This document shows positions 16,103-24,313 of a DNA stretch of 64,000 nt, piece after piece. A program made the position numbers and the translations under genes. Location: NCBI GenBank assembly GCA_034522055.1, contig JAXHLS010000006.1, positions 124,001 to 188,000 of the forward strand, given 5' to 3'. Below the pieces are notes generated by a model. It was not told the DNA's origin. It saw only the letters and a program-made list of their open reading frames with translations, and did no database searches. The stretch comes from Gammaproteobacteria bacterium. GTDB taxonomy: Bacteria; Pseudomonadota; Gammaproteobacteria; JAABTG01. Within the stretch, counting starts at the first letter, position 1. Each line of letters begins with the position of its first letter.

Positions 16103-17005
16103 CTACCCCGCGTCGGCGGTGCTCCGGCGCCGTACACCGCTGCCACCCGCCTGCCGGGCCGGCGGCTTGGCATCGAAGGTAATGTGCTCGGCGCCATTGT
16201 AAACGAGAAAATGCCGACCCTTGGCCCGGGCGATCATGGTGACGCCGATGGTGCGGGCGAGTTCGAGGCCCTTGAAGGTCACGCCGGAGCGGGACAGCAG
16301 CACCGAAATGCCCATCTGGGCCACCTTGATCACCATCTCCGAGGTGAGGCGCCCGGTGGTGTAGAAGCACTTGTCCCGGCCGTCCACGCCGTTCAGCCAC
16401 ATGAAGCCGCTGATGGCGTCCGCGGCGTTGTGACGTCCCACGTCCTCGACGAAGAGGTGGATACGCGGGCCGAGCCGCGGGTTCACCTCACACAGGGCGC
16501 AGCCATGAACCGCGCCGGCCTGCTTGTACACCTCGTTGTAATCCGTCAGATGTTCCAGCAGGGCGTAGATCTCCGATTGGGCGATGGGGCGCGGGCTCAG
16601 GCGGATGTTCGCGATCTGCTCCGCCATGCGCCCGAATACGGTGCCCTGACCGCAACCGCTGGTGACGGTGCGGTGTTTCATCTTCTCCTCCAGGTCGCTG
16701 ATGCGTTCGAAGGTGTCCACCTTCACGACGGCCTCGTCCCAGTCCACGGTGATGGCATCCACGGATTCGAGGCAGGGCACCAGGCGCTGGTTCAGCAGAT
16801 AGCCCAGGGTCAGGAGTTCCGGGTGGCTGCCGAGGGTCATGAGGGTGACCACCTCGCGGTCGTCCAACCTTAGGGTGAGGGCGCGCTCCCCTGCCACGAA
16901 GCCGGCCCGCGGCGTGCCGTATTCGTCGATGGCCACGACCTCGTGGGAGGGACGAAGGCCCGCCTCGCTCATTTCCGGCACGTAGCGGGGTGGGGTGTCT
17001 TTCAT
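16103..17005 (-). CDS. fdhD: Formate dehydrogenase sulfurtransferase FdhD
   Basis: Transfers sulfur from a cysteine desulfurase to the Mo- or W-bis-MGD cofactor of formate dehydrogenases. 300 aa from the ATG at 17005, which has AGGAG just upstream; a longer frame exists but adds no family sequence. Signatures: 'LGYLLNQRLV', 'SGCGQGTVFG', and the cofactor-binding 'FVEDVGRHNAADAISG' and 'TTGRLTSEMVIKVAQMG.SVLLSRSG'. The catalytic loop reads C118-G-Q-G121, so only the first Cys of the E. coli CxxC pair is present; another pair, C169-A-L-C172, lies downstream. The operon continues with the PBP-like regulator. No formate dehydrogenase structural gene is in the window. Confidence 0.92.
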   Translation of the reverse strand: MKDTPPRYVPEMSEAGLRPSHEVVAIDEYGTPRAGFVAGERALTLRLDDREVVTLMTLGSHPELLTLGYLLNQRLVPCLESVDAITVDWDEAVVKVDTFERISDLEEKMKHRTVTSGCGQGTVFGRMAEQIANIRLSPRPIAQSEIYALLEHLTDYNEVYKQAGAVHGCALCEVNPRLGPRIHLFVEDVGRHNAADAISGFMWLNGVDGRDKCFYTTGRLTSEMVIKVAQMGISVLLSRSGVTFKGLELARTIGVTMIARAKGRHFLVYNGAEHITFDAKPPARQAGGSGVRRRSTADAG

Positions 17006-17061
17006 TGGGAATACTCCTGGGAAGAACCACCGCCGCATGCTGCGGCGGCCTCCTGAAGGCA

Positions 17062-17202
17062 AGGCAAAAACCATTCCCATTGGGCTGTTTCGGCCGCAAG
17101 AACCGCAGTTTTGCGGCCACACTGGCCCGATCGGTCAACGCGAGGCGCCTGACGATGCCACATTTTGTCCCTTTGTTCCGTGAGAATAGGACAATTTGGG
17201 CC
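17062..17202 (-). promoter_or_regulatory. Candidate sigma-54 promoter and upstream boxes of the fdhD operon
   Basis: On the minus strand, GGGAATGGTTTTTGCC (17064-17079) has GG and GC at sigma-54 -24/-12 spacing (10 bp between), with a T-run before GC; the -24 element is imperfect. It lies about 60 bp upstream of the fdhD ATG. Two GGACA-type boxes, GGGACAAAATGTGGC (minus, 17157-17171) and GGACAATTTGGGCC (17189-17202), fall about 105-150 bp upstream of the predicted start, where enhancer-binding activators usually bind. These boxes resemble those before the activator gene at 13674. All inferred from pattern. Confidence 0.4.
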
Positions 17203-17355
17203 ACGGCGATGAGCTTATTGGCGTTTTTTTTTGGATTCCCTTGCCGCGCCGAAGGAGGCCATGGGTCTTAAAGGCTACTGATACCTCGAAGAAATTATGG
17301 CTCTTCAGCAGAATTCGTGGGCGCAGAAAGGAGAGTATCCTCTCGCTAAGACCAA

Positions 17356-17523
17356 GTAGGTCGGGCTGTCGGGCTTCAGCCCGACACCCAACGCTGGCGG
17401 GTGGTACCGACCCGGCGCGAGGTATGCGCGGCGGGTTTGAATGTCGGGATGAATCCCGACCTACATCCGTGCCAAAGGAATGGGCGGTGGGGGTGATGTG
17501 TAGGTCGGGCTTCAGCCCGACAC
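17356..17523. repeat. Third REP-like composite repeat, between fdhD and the kinase gene
   Basis: Plus-oriented palindromes start at 17356 (GTAGGTCGGGCTGTCGGGCT) and 17500 (GTAGGTCGGGCTTCAGCCCG), with a minus-oriented arm at 17442-17464. The spacers match those of the 1137 block: 'GGTACCGACCCGGCGCGAGG' resembles GGTTCCGATCCGGCCCGGGA, and 'CATCCGTGCCAAAGGAATGG' resembles CATCCGTGCCGCTGGAACCG. An ACCCAACGCTGGCGGGTGG segment is duplicated after both plus arms. The rest of the 17203-17584 gap holds no gene I can recognise. Confidence 0.82.
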
Positions 17524-17584
17524 CCAACGCTGGCGGGTGGCGTAAGCGCAACATTTACCCACAGATTCTGCGGACGAGCCGAAA

Positions 17585-19963
17585 TTATGATCTTTGCCGG
17601 ATGGCCAGGGCCGCCTGGTTGCGCAGGGTGTTGAGGTAGTTGCGCTCGGTGGTGGTGATGGGGCGGTTGCGCTCGTCGCGGTCGGCGTAGATGAGGCCGA
17701 GGCATCTGTTGCCGATGACCACGGGGTAGAGGGCGAAGGTGCTGGGTGAGACCAGTTGGCGATGCCAGTCCGGGACGTCCTTGGCCCGCGGGCCCTGGGG
17801 CTGGATGATGTCCTCATGTTCGCGCACCGCGCGGCTGAACATGTCCTCCGCCCCGGTGGTGGAGAAGCTGAGGCGGGGCAGGAGCTTGTCGATGTCACGA
17901 CCGAGGCCGAAGCGGGCGTTCATCTCGGCCTGGCGGGCGTTGTTGATGAACAGTACCACCCGTGTGAAGCCGAGGCCCCGGAACAGGGTCTCGAGGATCA
18001 TGATGAGGATGTCGTTGATGCTGTAGTTGTCCAGCAGGGCCTGGCTGATGTCCTGGATGCCACTCAGCAGGGTGGTCTGGGGCGATGGGACATCGCCTTC
18101 GCCGCTGGCCTCTGCGCCGGGATCATCTTGCTGGTCTCCCTCCTCGGCCCCCTCTTCCTGTCGCCCCAGCCGGCGCGCGTTGCGCAGGATGGCGTTGTCG
18201 CCGAGGTCGATGGCGGCGGCCCGGGAGAAGCGCCGGATATCCTCCACGCCCTCGCTGATCACCTGTTGCATGCGCCCCGGCGCCAGCCGCACCGCCTGGC
18301 CGTAGCGCTGCTGCAGTTGCTCCAGACGCTCATGGCAGGCCCCGGGGTCGTCACCCCCCATGGCCGTGGCCACCTCGTTGGCGAAACAGGACAGCAGGCG
18401 CATGGCCTCCCGCGGGTTGGCGGGGCGTCGCGGCGTCTCGCCGGCGCTCAGGGTGCGCATGCCTTCCAGGAGTTCGGAGGGCAGATGCCACTCCCGTCCC
18501 ACGCCGGTTCCGAGGGCCTCGAAGGTGAGTCCCAGCACCGCTACGGCGGCGGCCTCTTCGGACAGGCCCTGGTTGTCCATGAGACGGCTGATCTCCTCGT
18601 CCTCGTCGGGAAAATAGTAGGCGGACAGATAGCGTCCCAGGGTGTGGAACATGGCGCTTACGAAACCCTGCTCGGCATCGGCGTGGGCCATGTCGGCGGC
18701 CAGGCGGCGGCTGATGAGGCCGCTGAAGAAGGCCTGTCCGCCAATTTCTTTCAGCACCGGCACGTTGGGCTTGTCGGCGATGTGCTCGAACAGCAACAGG
18801 CTCAGGGCCGCCATGCGTACCTGGTTGAAGCCGAGGATCACCACCGCGCGGGATATGGTGCTGATGGAACCGCCGTACTGGCCGTAGTACGAGGAGTTCA
18901 CCAGCCGCAACAGTTTGCTGGTGAGGGCGTAGTCCTCCAGGATCAGGTTGGTGAGTTCGTCCACGGAGGCGCGGTCGATGGCGGCGGTCTTCTGGCTGAT
19001 CTCCGAGATGTGGCGACCGATGGCCGGGAAATCCGGCTTCTGGCGCATGCGCCGCAGCAGGAAGTTCAGGGTCGACTGGCGGCGTTGCTCGTGTTCGTGC
19101 ACCTGGGGGTCGGCGAATACCGCGAGCGCATCCCGCATCTCGCCGGCATTGGAGTAGCGCGCGTCGGGGGCCTTCTGCAGGGCCCGGGACACGATGCCGT
19201 CGAGGCCGGGGGCCACCTCGGGGCGGATGGATGACGGTGCCGGCACCGGCCGGTGGGCGATGTGGTACATGGCCGCCATGGGGTCGTCCTCGGTGATGGC
19301 GCGCCGGCCGGTGAGCATCTCGAACAGGATGAGCCCGAGGGAGAAGATATCCGTGGCCGCCGTGGCCCGCCCCTTGTCCACCATCTCCGGCGCCAGGTAC
19401 TGGAAGGTGCCCCACAGGCCCTCGATAACCTTGGTCTCGGTGCCGCTGGGGAGTGCGATGCCGAAATCCAGCACCCGCGGGGTGTCGTCCTCCTGAATGA
19501 CTACGTTGGCGGGCTTGATGTCGCGATGCACCACCTGCTGGCCGTGGGCGTACTCCAGGGCGTCCAGGATGCGGGTCATCCAGGCCACGATGCGGGGCAG
19601 GGGCAGGCGGGGCTCCTCCTTGAGCACCTGGTCCAGGGTGCGGCCGGTGACGCGCTCGTAGACCACGTAGGGCACGTCCCCCAGGCGTCCGGCGTCGTAC
19701 ACCGGCACGATGCCGGGGTGCTTCATGCGCCCCACCAGTTGGGCCTCCTTGAGCAGGGTGGCGGCGTCCTGGGTGCGCCGGGTCAGGGTCTTGATGGCCA
19801 CTTCCCGGTCGAGCTCCGGATCCGTGGCCAGGTAGACCACGCCCTGGGCGCCGCGGCCCAGGATCCCCTTCACCACATAGCGCCCGATGCGCGTGGGGTG
19901 CTGGCGGGGTCGGGGGGCGGGTCTGGCGGGCATGGCGGCATCGGGATGGCAGGTATCCATCAT
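17585..19963 (-). CDS. Ser/Thr protein kinase-HDOD-GAF fusion protein
   Basis: 792 aa signalling protein with three modules. Residues about 28-290 form a Hanks-type kinase: glycine loop GRGAQGVV, catalytic K58, E73, H146-R-D148 with DIKPANV, and D166-F-G. Residues about 300-510 form an HDOD domain (LEDYALTSKLLRLVNSSYYG, 'AVVILGFNQVR', 'AMFHTLGRYLSAYYF'). An acidic low-complexity linker around 600-625 leads to a GAF-like domain (about 640-790). No membrane segment is seen, so it is probably cytoplasmic. HDOD proteins act in signalling and adaptation, but the substrate here is unknown. It lies 58 bp downstream of gspD on the same strand and may belong to the secretion operon. Confidence 0.88.
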   Translation of the reverse strand: MMDTCHPDAAMPARPAPRPRQHPTRIGRYVVKGILGRGAQGVVYLATDPELDREVAIKTLTRRTQDAATLLKEAQLVGRMKHPGIVPVYDAGRLGDVPYVVYERVTGRTLDQVLKEEPRLPLPRIVAWMTRILDALEYAHGQQVVHRDIKPANVVIQEDDTPRVLDFGIALPSGTETKVIEGLWGTFQYLAPEMVDKGRATAATDIFSLGLILFEMLTGRRAITEDDPMAAMYHIAHRPVPAPSSIRPEVAPGLDGIVSRALQKAPDARYSNAGEMRDALAVFADPQVHEHEQRRQSTLNFLLRRMRQKPDFPAIGRHISEISQKTAAIDRASVDELTNLILEDYALTSKLLRLVNSSYYGQYGGSISTISRAVVILGFNQVRMAALSLLLFEHIADKPNVPVLKEIGGQAFFSGLISRRLAADMAHADAEQGFVSAMFHTLGRYLSAYYFPDEDEEISRLMDNQGLSEEAAAVAVLGLTFEALGTGVGREWHLPSELLEGMRTLSAGETPRRPANPREAMRLLSCFANEVATAMGGDDPGACHERLEQLQQRYGQAVRLAPGRMQQVISEGVEDIRRFSRAAAIDLGDNAILRNARRLGRQEEGAEEGDQQDDPGAEASGEGDVPSPQTTLLSGIQDISQALLDNYSINDILIMILETLFRGLGFTRVVLFINNARQAEMNARFGLGRDIDKLLPRLSFSTTGAEDMFSRAVREHEDIIQPQGPRAKDVPDWHRQLVSPSTFALYPVVIGNRCLGLIYADRDERNRPITTTERNYLNTLRNQAALAIRQRS

Positions 19964-20021
19964 AGCGGCCCGGGGCGCCGCGGCTTGACGGGCGCCTTAT
20001 GCCGGCGGGGGCACCGTGACC

Positions 20022-21992
20022 TCAGTCGTACTCGAAGAGAGACCTGGGCTCTTGCTGCGGGGCAGGGGCCTTTTCCTGTGGGGCAGGGGATTCCGAGGTC
20101 TCTGCGAAGGGGGCCAGCAATGGCACTTGCATGGCCGGCTTGAACGGCACTCCGTACCCTGGCTGTTCCAGCTGCTTGGCCCGCAGGAAGTTGTACTTGC
20201 TGCTGGTGATGTGGGCGATATCCGCGCGGTTGCGGACGATGGTGGGCTTGATGAACACCATCAGGTTGTTCTTCGTGGAGTCCGTGCTGGTGCTGCGAAA
20301 CAGGTTGCCCAGCACTGGGAGGTCCCCCAGCAGGGGCACTTTCTGTTCCGTGGTCTGAAAGTCGTCGCGGATGAGTCCTCCCAGTACCACTATCTCTCCG
20401 TCGTCTACCAGCACGGTGGTGTTGATGGAGCGGGTGGTGGTGATTAGGTCAACGGCCTGAGCGCTGTCGTCGATGCTGGAGACCTCCTGGGAGATCACGA
20501 GGGACATGGCGTCGCCCTCGTTGATCTGGGGGGTGACGGTGAGTTCCAGCCCCACGTCCCGGCGCTCGATGGTCTGGAAGGGATTGTCCGGGGTGGTGGC
20601 GTCGTTGGTAAAACTGCCGGTGAGGAAGGGCACGTTCTGACCCACCACGATGGCGGCCTCCTCGTTGTCCAGGGTGAGGAGCGTGGGCGTCGCGATGAGA
20701 TTGGTGTCCGAGGAGGTGGCCAGGGCCCGCAGGAGGCCGCGGATGTCACCATTACGCACCAGGCCCAGTGTCAGTCCGGAGAGGGTGGAGGCGGCATCGG
20801 CCCCGACGAAGGGGCTGTTAGGGCCCTGGGGATTGGTGATCACGAAACTGCCGTCGCTGCCGCCCACCAGGTCGCGTAGCTGTACGCCCAGTTCGGCCGC
20901 GTTCTCGCTCCGCACCTCGGCGATGATGGCCTCCACCAGCACCTGGGCACGGCGGATATCCAGCCGCGAGATGACCTGACGCAGGGAGGCATAGGCCTCG
21001 GGAGGGGCCGTGATCACCAGGGCGTTGGAGGCCTCGTCGGCGCGGATCCCCACCTCGTTGGCGCGCCGGTTGTTGGCGCCGCCGGCGCCCTGGCCACCCC
21101 CTTCGTCCTGCTGGATGTCGCCGCTGATGTCCGTGAGGACACTGGCGAGCTCGGCTGCCCGGGCATAGCGCAGATAGACCACGTGGGTGTTGCCGGTGGT
21201 CTCCAGGGGGGTGTCCAGGTGGGTGATGAGGGCGCGGACGCGCAGGCGGGCGAGCTGGTCGCCGCTCATGAGGATGCTGTTGGTGCGCTCGTCGGCCACC
21301 AGGCTGGGCAGGCTCAGGCTGCCCTCCAACACGGCCTGGCCCTGGGCCGGCCGCTGCAGGGCGGTGATGATCCGCACCACCTCGGCGGCTGCCGCATGCT
21401 GCAGGTTGATGACCTCGATCTCGGCGTCGGTCTTCTGATCGATGCGGGCGATGATCTTCACCAGCCGCTCGATGTTGCCGGCCCGGTCGGACACCACGAG
21501 GACGTTGGTGGCCGGATAGGCCGCGAGGTGGCCCTGCTGGGGCACCAGGGGCCGCAGGATGGGCACGAGCTGGGCGGCGGAGACGTTCTTCACCTGCACC
21601 ACCCGGGTCACGATCTCGTCTCCGACCCCGGGGGCCTGGTCGCTGGCGAAAGGGGTATCGATATGCTTGGCGTTGGCATCGGGCACGATCTTGATGACAT
21701 TGCCCGACGGCACGGCGGCGAAGCCGTGGACCTCGAGGATGGACAGGAAGACTTGGTAGAGTTCCTCTTTTTCCATGGCCATGGAGGAGACCACACTGAC
21801 CTTGCCCTTCACCCGCGGGTCGACGACGAAGTTGCGTCCCGTGACCTCGGATACCGTGGCGATGAGGGTGCCGATCTCCGCCTCCTCGAGGTTGAGGGTG
21901 ACGGGTTCCGCCCGGGCCATGGGGGACAGCAACGCCGTGCCGGCGTGCAGCAGCAGGAGCAGGGCCGGGATCGTGGCTTTCAGGTTACGCAT
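20022..21992 (-). CDS. gspD: Type II secretion system secretin GspD
   Basis: Forms the outer-membrane channel of the type II secretion system. 656 aa from the ATG at 21992, which gives a signal peptide (about residues 1-28, ending ARA); an ATG 36 bp upstream (MTDTNTFEG) is possible. It has an N0 domain (TLNLEEAEIGTLIATVSEVTG), three ring-building N domains, and the secretin core with 'VPFLTGSF' and 'DVGLELTVTPQINEGDA...VLVDDGEIVVLGGLI'. A Gly/Asn-rich insert (EGGGQGAGGANNR) lies in N3. The tail 'EPRSLFEYD' follows the S-domain region. Last gsp gene of the operon, followed by the kinase-HDOD gene. Confidence 0.95.
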   Translation of the reverse strand: MRNLKATIPALLLLLHAGTALLSPMARAEPVTLNLEEAEIGTLIATVSEVTGRNFVVDPRVKGKVSVVSSMAMEKEELYQVFLSILEVHGFAAVPSGNVIKIVPDANAKHIDTPFASDQAPGVGDEIVTRVVQVKNVSAAQLVPILRPLVPQQGHLAAYPATNVLVVSDRAGNIERLVKIIARIDQKTDAEIEVINLQHAAAAEVVRIITALQRPAQGQAVLEGSLSLPSLVADERTNSILMSGDQLARLRVRALITHLDTPLETTGNTHVVYLRYARAAELASVLTDISGDIQQDEGGGQGAGGANNRRANEVGIRADEASNALVITAPPEAYASLRQVISRLDIRRAQVLVEAIIAEVRSENAAELGVQLRDLVGGSDGSFVITNPQGPNSPFVGADAASTLSGLTLGLVRNGDIRGLLRALATSSDTNLIATPTLLTLDNEEAAIVVGQNVPFLTGSFTNDATTPDNPFQTIERRDVGLELTVTPQINEGDAMSLVISQEVSSIDDSAQAVDLITTTRSINTTVLVDDGEIVVLGGLIRDDFQTTEQKVPLLGDLPVLGNLFRSTSTDSTKNNLMVFIKPTIVRNRADIAHITSSKYNFLRAKQLEQPGYGVPFKPAMQVPLLAPFAETSESPAPQEKAPAPQQEPRSLFEYD

Positions 21993-22020
21993 GGTGGTCG
22001 GACCTTCAAAAGTGTTGGTA

Positions 22021-22572
22021 TCAGTCATCGGGCAATGCACGGGCGCCGGCGGGCCGGCCGGGGGGCGCGGCGCGGCGGGTGCTGGTGTCGGCGGCGGCCC
22101 CGTCCTCCCGCGCCAGGGCCAGGGTCTCGAAGCGGCCGTTGCGCTTGAGCAGCACGTGGTCCCGGTGGATGGCGGCCAGCTCGGCCCCGGCGGGTACGGT
22201 GTCACCGAGGCGGTACTGGCGATCCGGCACCCCCGGGGCACCGATGATGGCCCGGGCGTCGAGGCGATCGTCTGAGGCCAGCACCCCCAGCAGCTTCAGG
22301 TCCAGGCGGGTGGCCGGTGCATCCACGGGTTGGGGTTCCGGTGGCGGCGCGGCCCGCCGCGTCGGGTTGCCGAACAGGTGCCAGGTGGCCACATCGGCAA
22401 GCCGCCGTTCCGGGCCGGCGGGGCTGGGCCGGTTCGCCGCCATAGGGGATGCGGGCAAGTCCGGCGGTGGTTGGGTGAGGTGCCGGTAGCCGCTAAAGCC
22501 GCGCCAGCCCATGGCCGCCAGCAACAGCAGGCTTGCTGCCGCCACCAGCAGGCGTTTGTCGCGGGTTCTCAT
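22021..22572 (-). CDS. gspC: Short GspC-like inner-membrane protein of type II secretion
   Basis: 183 aa with one N-terminal membrane helix (about residues 8-24, LLVAAASLLLLAAMGWRGF), a Pro-rich linker and a homology-region-like domain (ATWHLFGNP ... LDLKLLGVLASDDRLDARAIIGAPGVPDRQYRLGDTV ... HVLLKRNGRFETLAL) that in GspC contacts the secretin N0 domain. It ends soon after, without the C-terminal PDZ or coiled-coil domain of classical GspC, which usually runs to about 270-300 aa. Placement between gspM and gspD is unusual, since gspC normally opens the operon; its stop is 28 bp from the gspD start. Confidence 0.8.
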   Translation of the reverse strand: MRTRDKRLLVAAASLLLLAAMGWRGFSGYRHLTQPPPDLPASPMAANRPSPAGPERRLADVATWHLFGNPTRRAAPPPEPQPVDAPATRLDLKLLGVLASDDRLDARAIIGAPGVPDRQYRLGDTVPAGAELAAIHRDHVLLKRNGRFETLALAREDGAAADTSTRRAAPPGRPAGARALPDD

Positions 22573-23087
22573 GGCGTGGGGCTCCCATCGTTCGCCGGGG
22601 TGGCATCCCGCTCCAGGGTCAGCCGGGCGTTCACCCGGCCCGCGGTGTCCCGGCCGTCCACGCCCGCCTGGCGGGCGTGGATGCCGTGGCCCTCGGCGAG
22701 GGCCACGAGCCAGCCCACCATGGGATCGAAGGGAGCCTCCTCCAGCCACAGTCGCACCGCCCCCTGGCCATCGGGCTCGATGCGCTTGATGTGAGGGCCG
22801 AGGCCCGCCTGCCTGGAGGTCTGGTCCACCGTGGCGAGGAGGGAGCGGTTGCCGTCGCCCGGCGGCGGTGGGGCGCGGTCGCCTTCCAGGGCCTGGATTT
22901 GGGCCGCCGTACGGATCATCCAGGCCGCGAGTTCCTGTTTGCCGGCCACCGCGCCCTCGAGTGCCAGGTACTGGTCCCGGAACGGCGCCCATACCAGGGC
23001 CCACATCAGCAGCCCCACCAGCAGGGCGGCGCCGGCCAGGACGACGCGCCGTTCCCGCGGCGCGAGGCCGTCGAACCAGGCCCTCAT
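22569..23087 (-). CDS. gspM: Type II secretion system protein GspM
   Basis: Inner-membrane assembly-platform protein that partners with GspL. 172 aa: a short cytoplasmic N-terminus (MRAWFDGLAPRERRVVLAG), one membrane helix (about 16-36), and a periplasmic ferredoxin-like domain with 'DQTSRQAGLGPHIKRIEPDGQGAVRLWLEEAPFDPMVGWLVAL', typical of GspM. The start at 23087 overlaps the gspL stop by 4 bp (ATGA), and its own stop overlaps the gspC start, which shows tight coupling. Assignment is from topology, motif and operon position. Confidence 0.88.
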   Translation of the reverse strand: MRAWFDGLAPRERRVVLAGAALLVGLLMWALVWAPFRDQYLALEGAVAGKQELAAWMIRTAAQIQALEGDRAPPPPGDGNRSLLATVDQTSRQAGLGPHIKRIEPDGQGAVRLWLEEAPFDPMVGWLVALAEGHGIHARQAGVDGRDTAGRVNARLTLERDATPANDGSPTP

Positions 23088-24313
23088 GGTCTGCCCTCCC
23101 GGAGTACAATGCGGGCACGCACGCGGCCGCCCTCGGACGAGGCGTTCTGGATCTCGACCGCGCGGCCGGTGCCGGCGAGGGACGATTTCAGCCGCTCCAG
23201 GCGCTGCAGGCTGGGCAACTGCAGATCCAGGTGGAGGGCATCGCTGCGGTAACTGAGGGCCGTCAGCTTTATATCGCTCTCGTTCCTGAGGACGTCGCCC
23301 GCTGCGTGGAGCAGGGGTAGCAGGCCCATGGCGCCGCTCTCCCGTCCTTCCAGGAAGGCCAGCCGGCGTTCCATCTGGACCCGGGGATTGACCATGCGCG
23401 TCGCGCCGGGCAGGGCGTCCCGGAAGGCGGCCGCGATGCGGGTATCGAGGCGGGCCTCCTGCTGTTTGAGGCGGGAGAAATCCGCCACCTGGAGGGCCCC
23501 CTCCACGGCGAGCCACAGCAAGGCCAGAGTCGCCACCACCAGCCACGGGCGCCAGCCCTCCCGGTCCTCGGCCCCGGGGGCGTAGTCGCCCTGGAGCAGG
23601 TTGATGGTGGTGCGCCGGTCGTAGCCCGCCGCGGCCCGGGCCAGCAGGGGGCGCGGCGAGTCGTCCACCGTGATCTCCAGGCCGGCGGCGGCGACGGCGA
23701 GGTCCAGCGCCGGGGCGGGCCCGTCATCTGCCCGTACGTCATCTGCGAGCACCATGAGCCGTGCCGGTCGGCGGTCGTCGTGCTCCTCGAGGGCGAGGGC
23801 GAGGAGGGTGGGCAGGTTGTCCTCGTCGGCCATGAAACCGGCGTTGGCGGCGGTGCGCACCAGGGAGTGGCCGTTGACCCGGGCCACGGTCCACGAGCCC
23901 TCGGCGAGGGGCAGCACGAGGGCGTCGGGCACCAGGGCGGCGGGCCGGATGCCGGCCTCCCTGAGGGCCGCCGTCCAGCCATCCATGCGCTCGCGGTCCG
24001 CCACGCATACGGGCAGGGGCGTGGTGCCGGCTCCCGCGGGCAGGGCGAAGTGACTATCCTCCACGTCCCGAGCCAAGTCGTCTTCCATGCTGTAGGGCAC
24101 GGCCCGGGCCCGCTGGGCGCGATGGCGTCCCGGTACCCGGGCGGCGGCCAGCAGGACCTGCCCGGTGGGTACCAGCACCACCACCTCCCGTTGCCCGACG
24201 ACGGCGGCGGCCTCTTCGAGGGTCCCCGTGCCGACGGTTCCCGTGGCCGCAGGCCACCAGGTCACGGGGTCTTCGCTGTGAGAGGCGAGTCGGATGAAGC
24301 ACAGTTCGCTCAT
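23084..24313 (-). CDS. gspL: Type II secretion system protein GspL
   Basis: Links the cytoplasmic ATPase GspE to the inner-membrane platform. 409 aa: a cytoplasmic actin-like domain (about residues 1-245, with 'VVVLVPTGQVLLAAARVPG' and 'AVPYSMEDDLARDVEDSHFAL'), one membrane helix (about 256-275, LVVATLALLWLAVEGALQV), and a periplasmic ferredoxin-like domain. The 'PYxxED' element is a GspL hallmark for contact with GspE; gspE is nevertheless not in this window. It overlaps gspK and gspM by 4 bp at its two ends. Confidence 0.92.
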   Translation of the reverse strand: MSELCFIRLASHSEDPVTWWPAATGTVGTGTLEEAAAVVGQREVVVLVPTGQVLLAAARVPGRHRAQRARAVPYSMEDDLARDVEDSHFALPAGAGTTPLPVCVADRERMDGWTAALREAGIRPAALVPDALVLPLAEGSWTVARVNGHSLVRTAANAGFMADEDNLPTLLALALEEHDDRRPARLMVLADDVRADDGPAPALDLAVAAAGLEITVDDSPRPLLARAAAGYDRRTTINLLQGDYAPGAEDREGWRPWLVVATLALLWLAVEGALQVADFSRLKQQEARLDTRIAAAFRDALPGATRMVNPRVQMERRLAFLEGRESGAMGLLPLLHAAGDVLRNESDIKLTALSYRSDALHLDLQLPSLQRLERLKSSLAGTGRAVEIQNASSEGGRVRARIVLREGRP

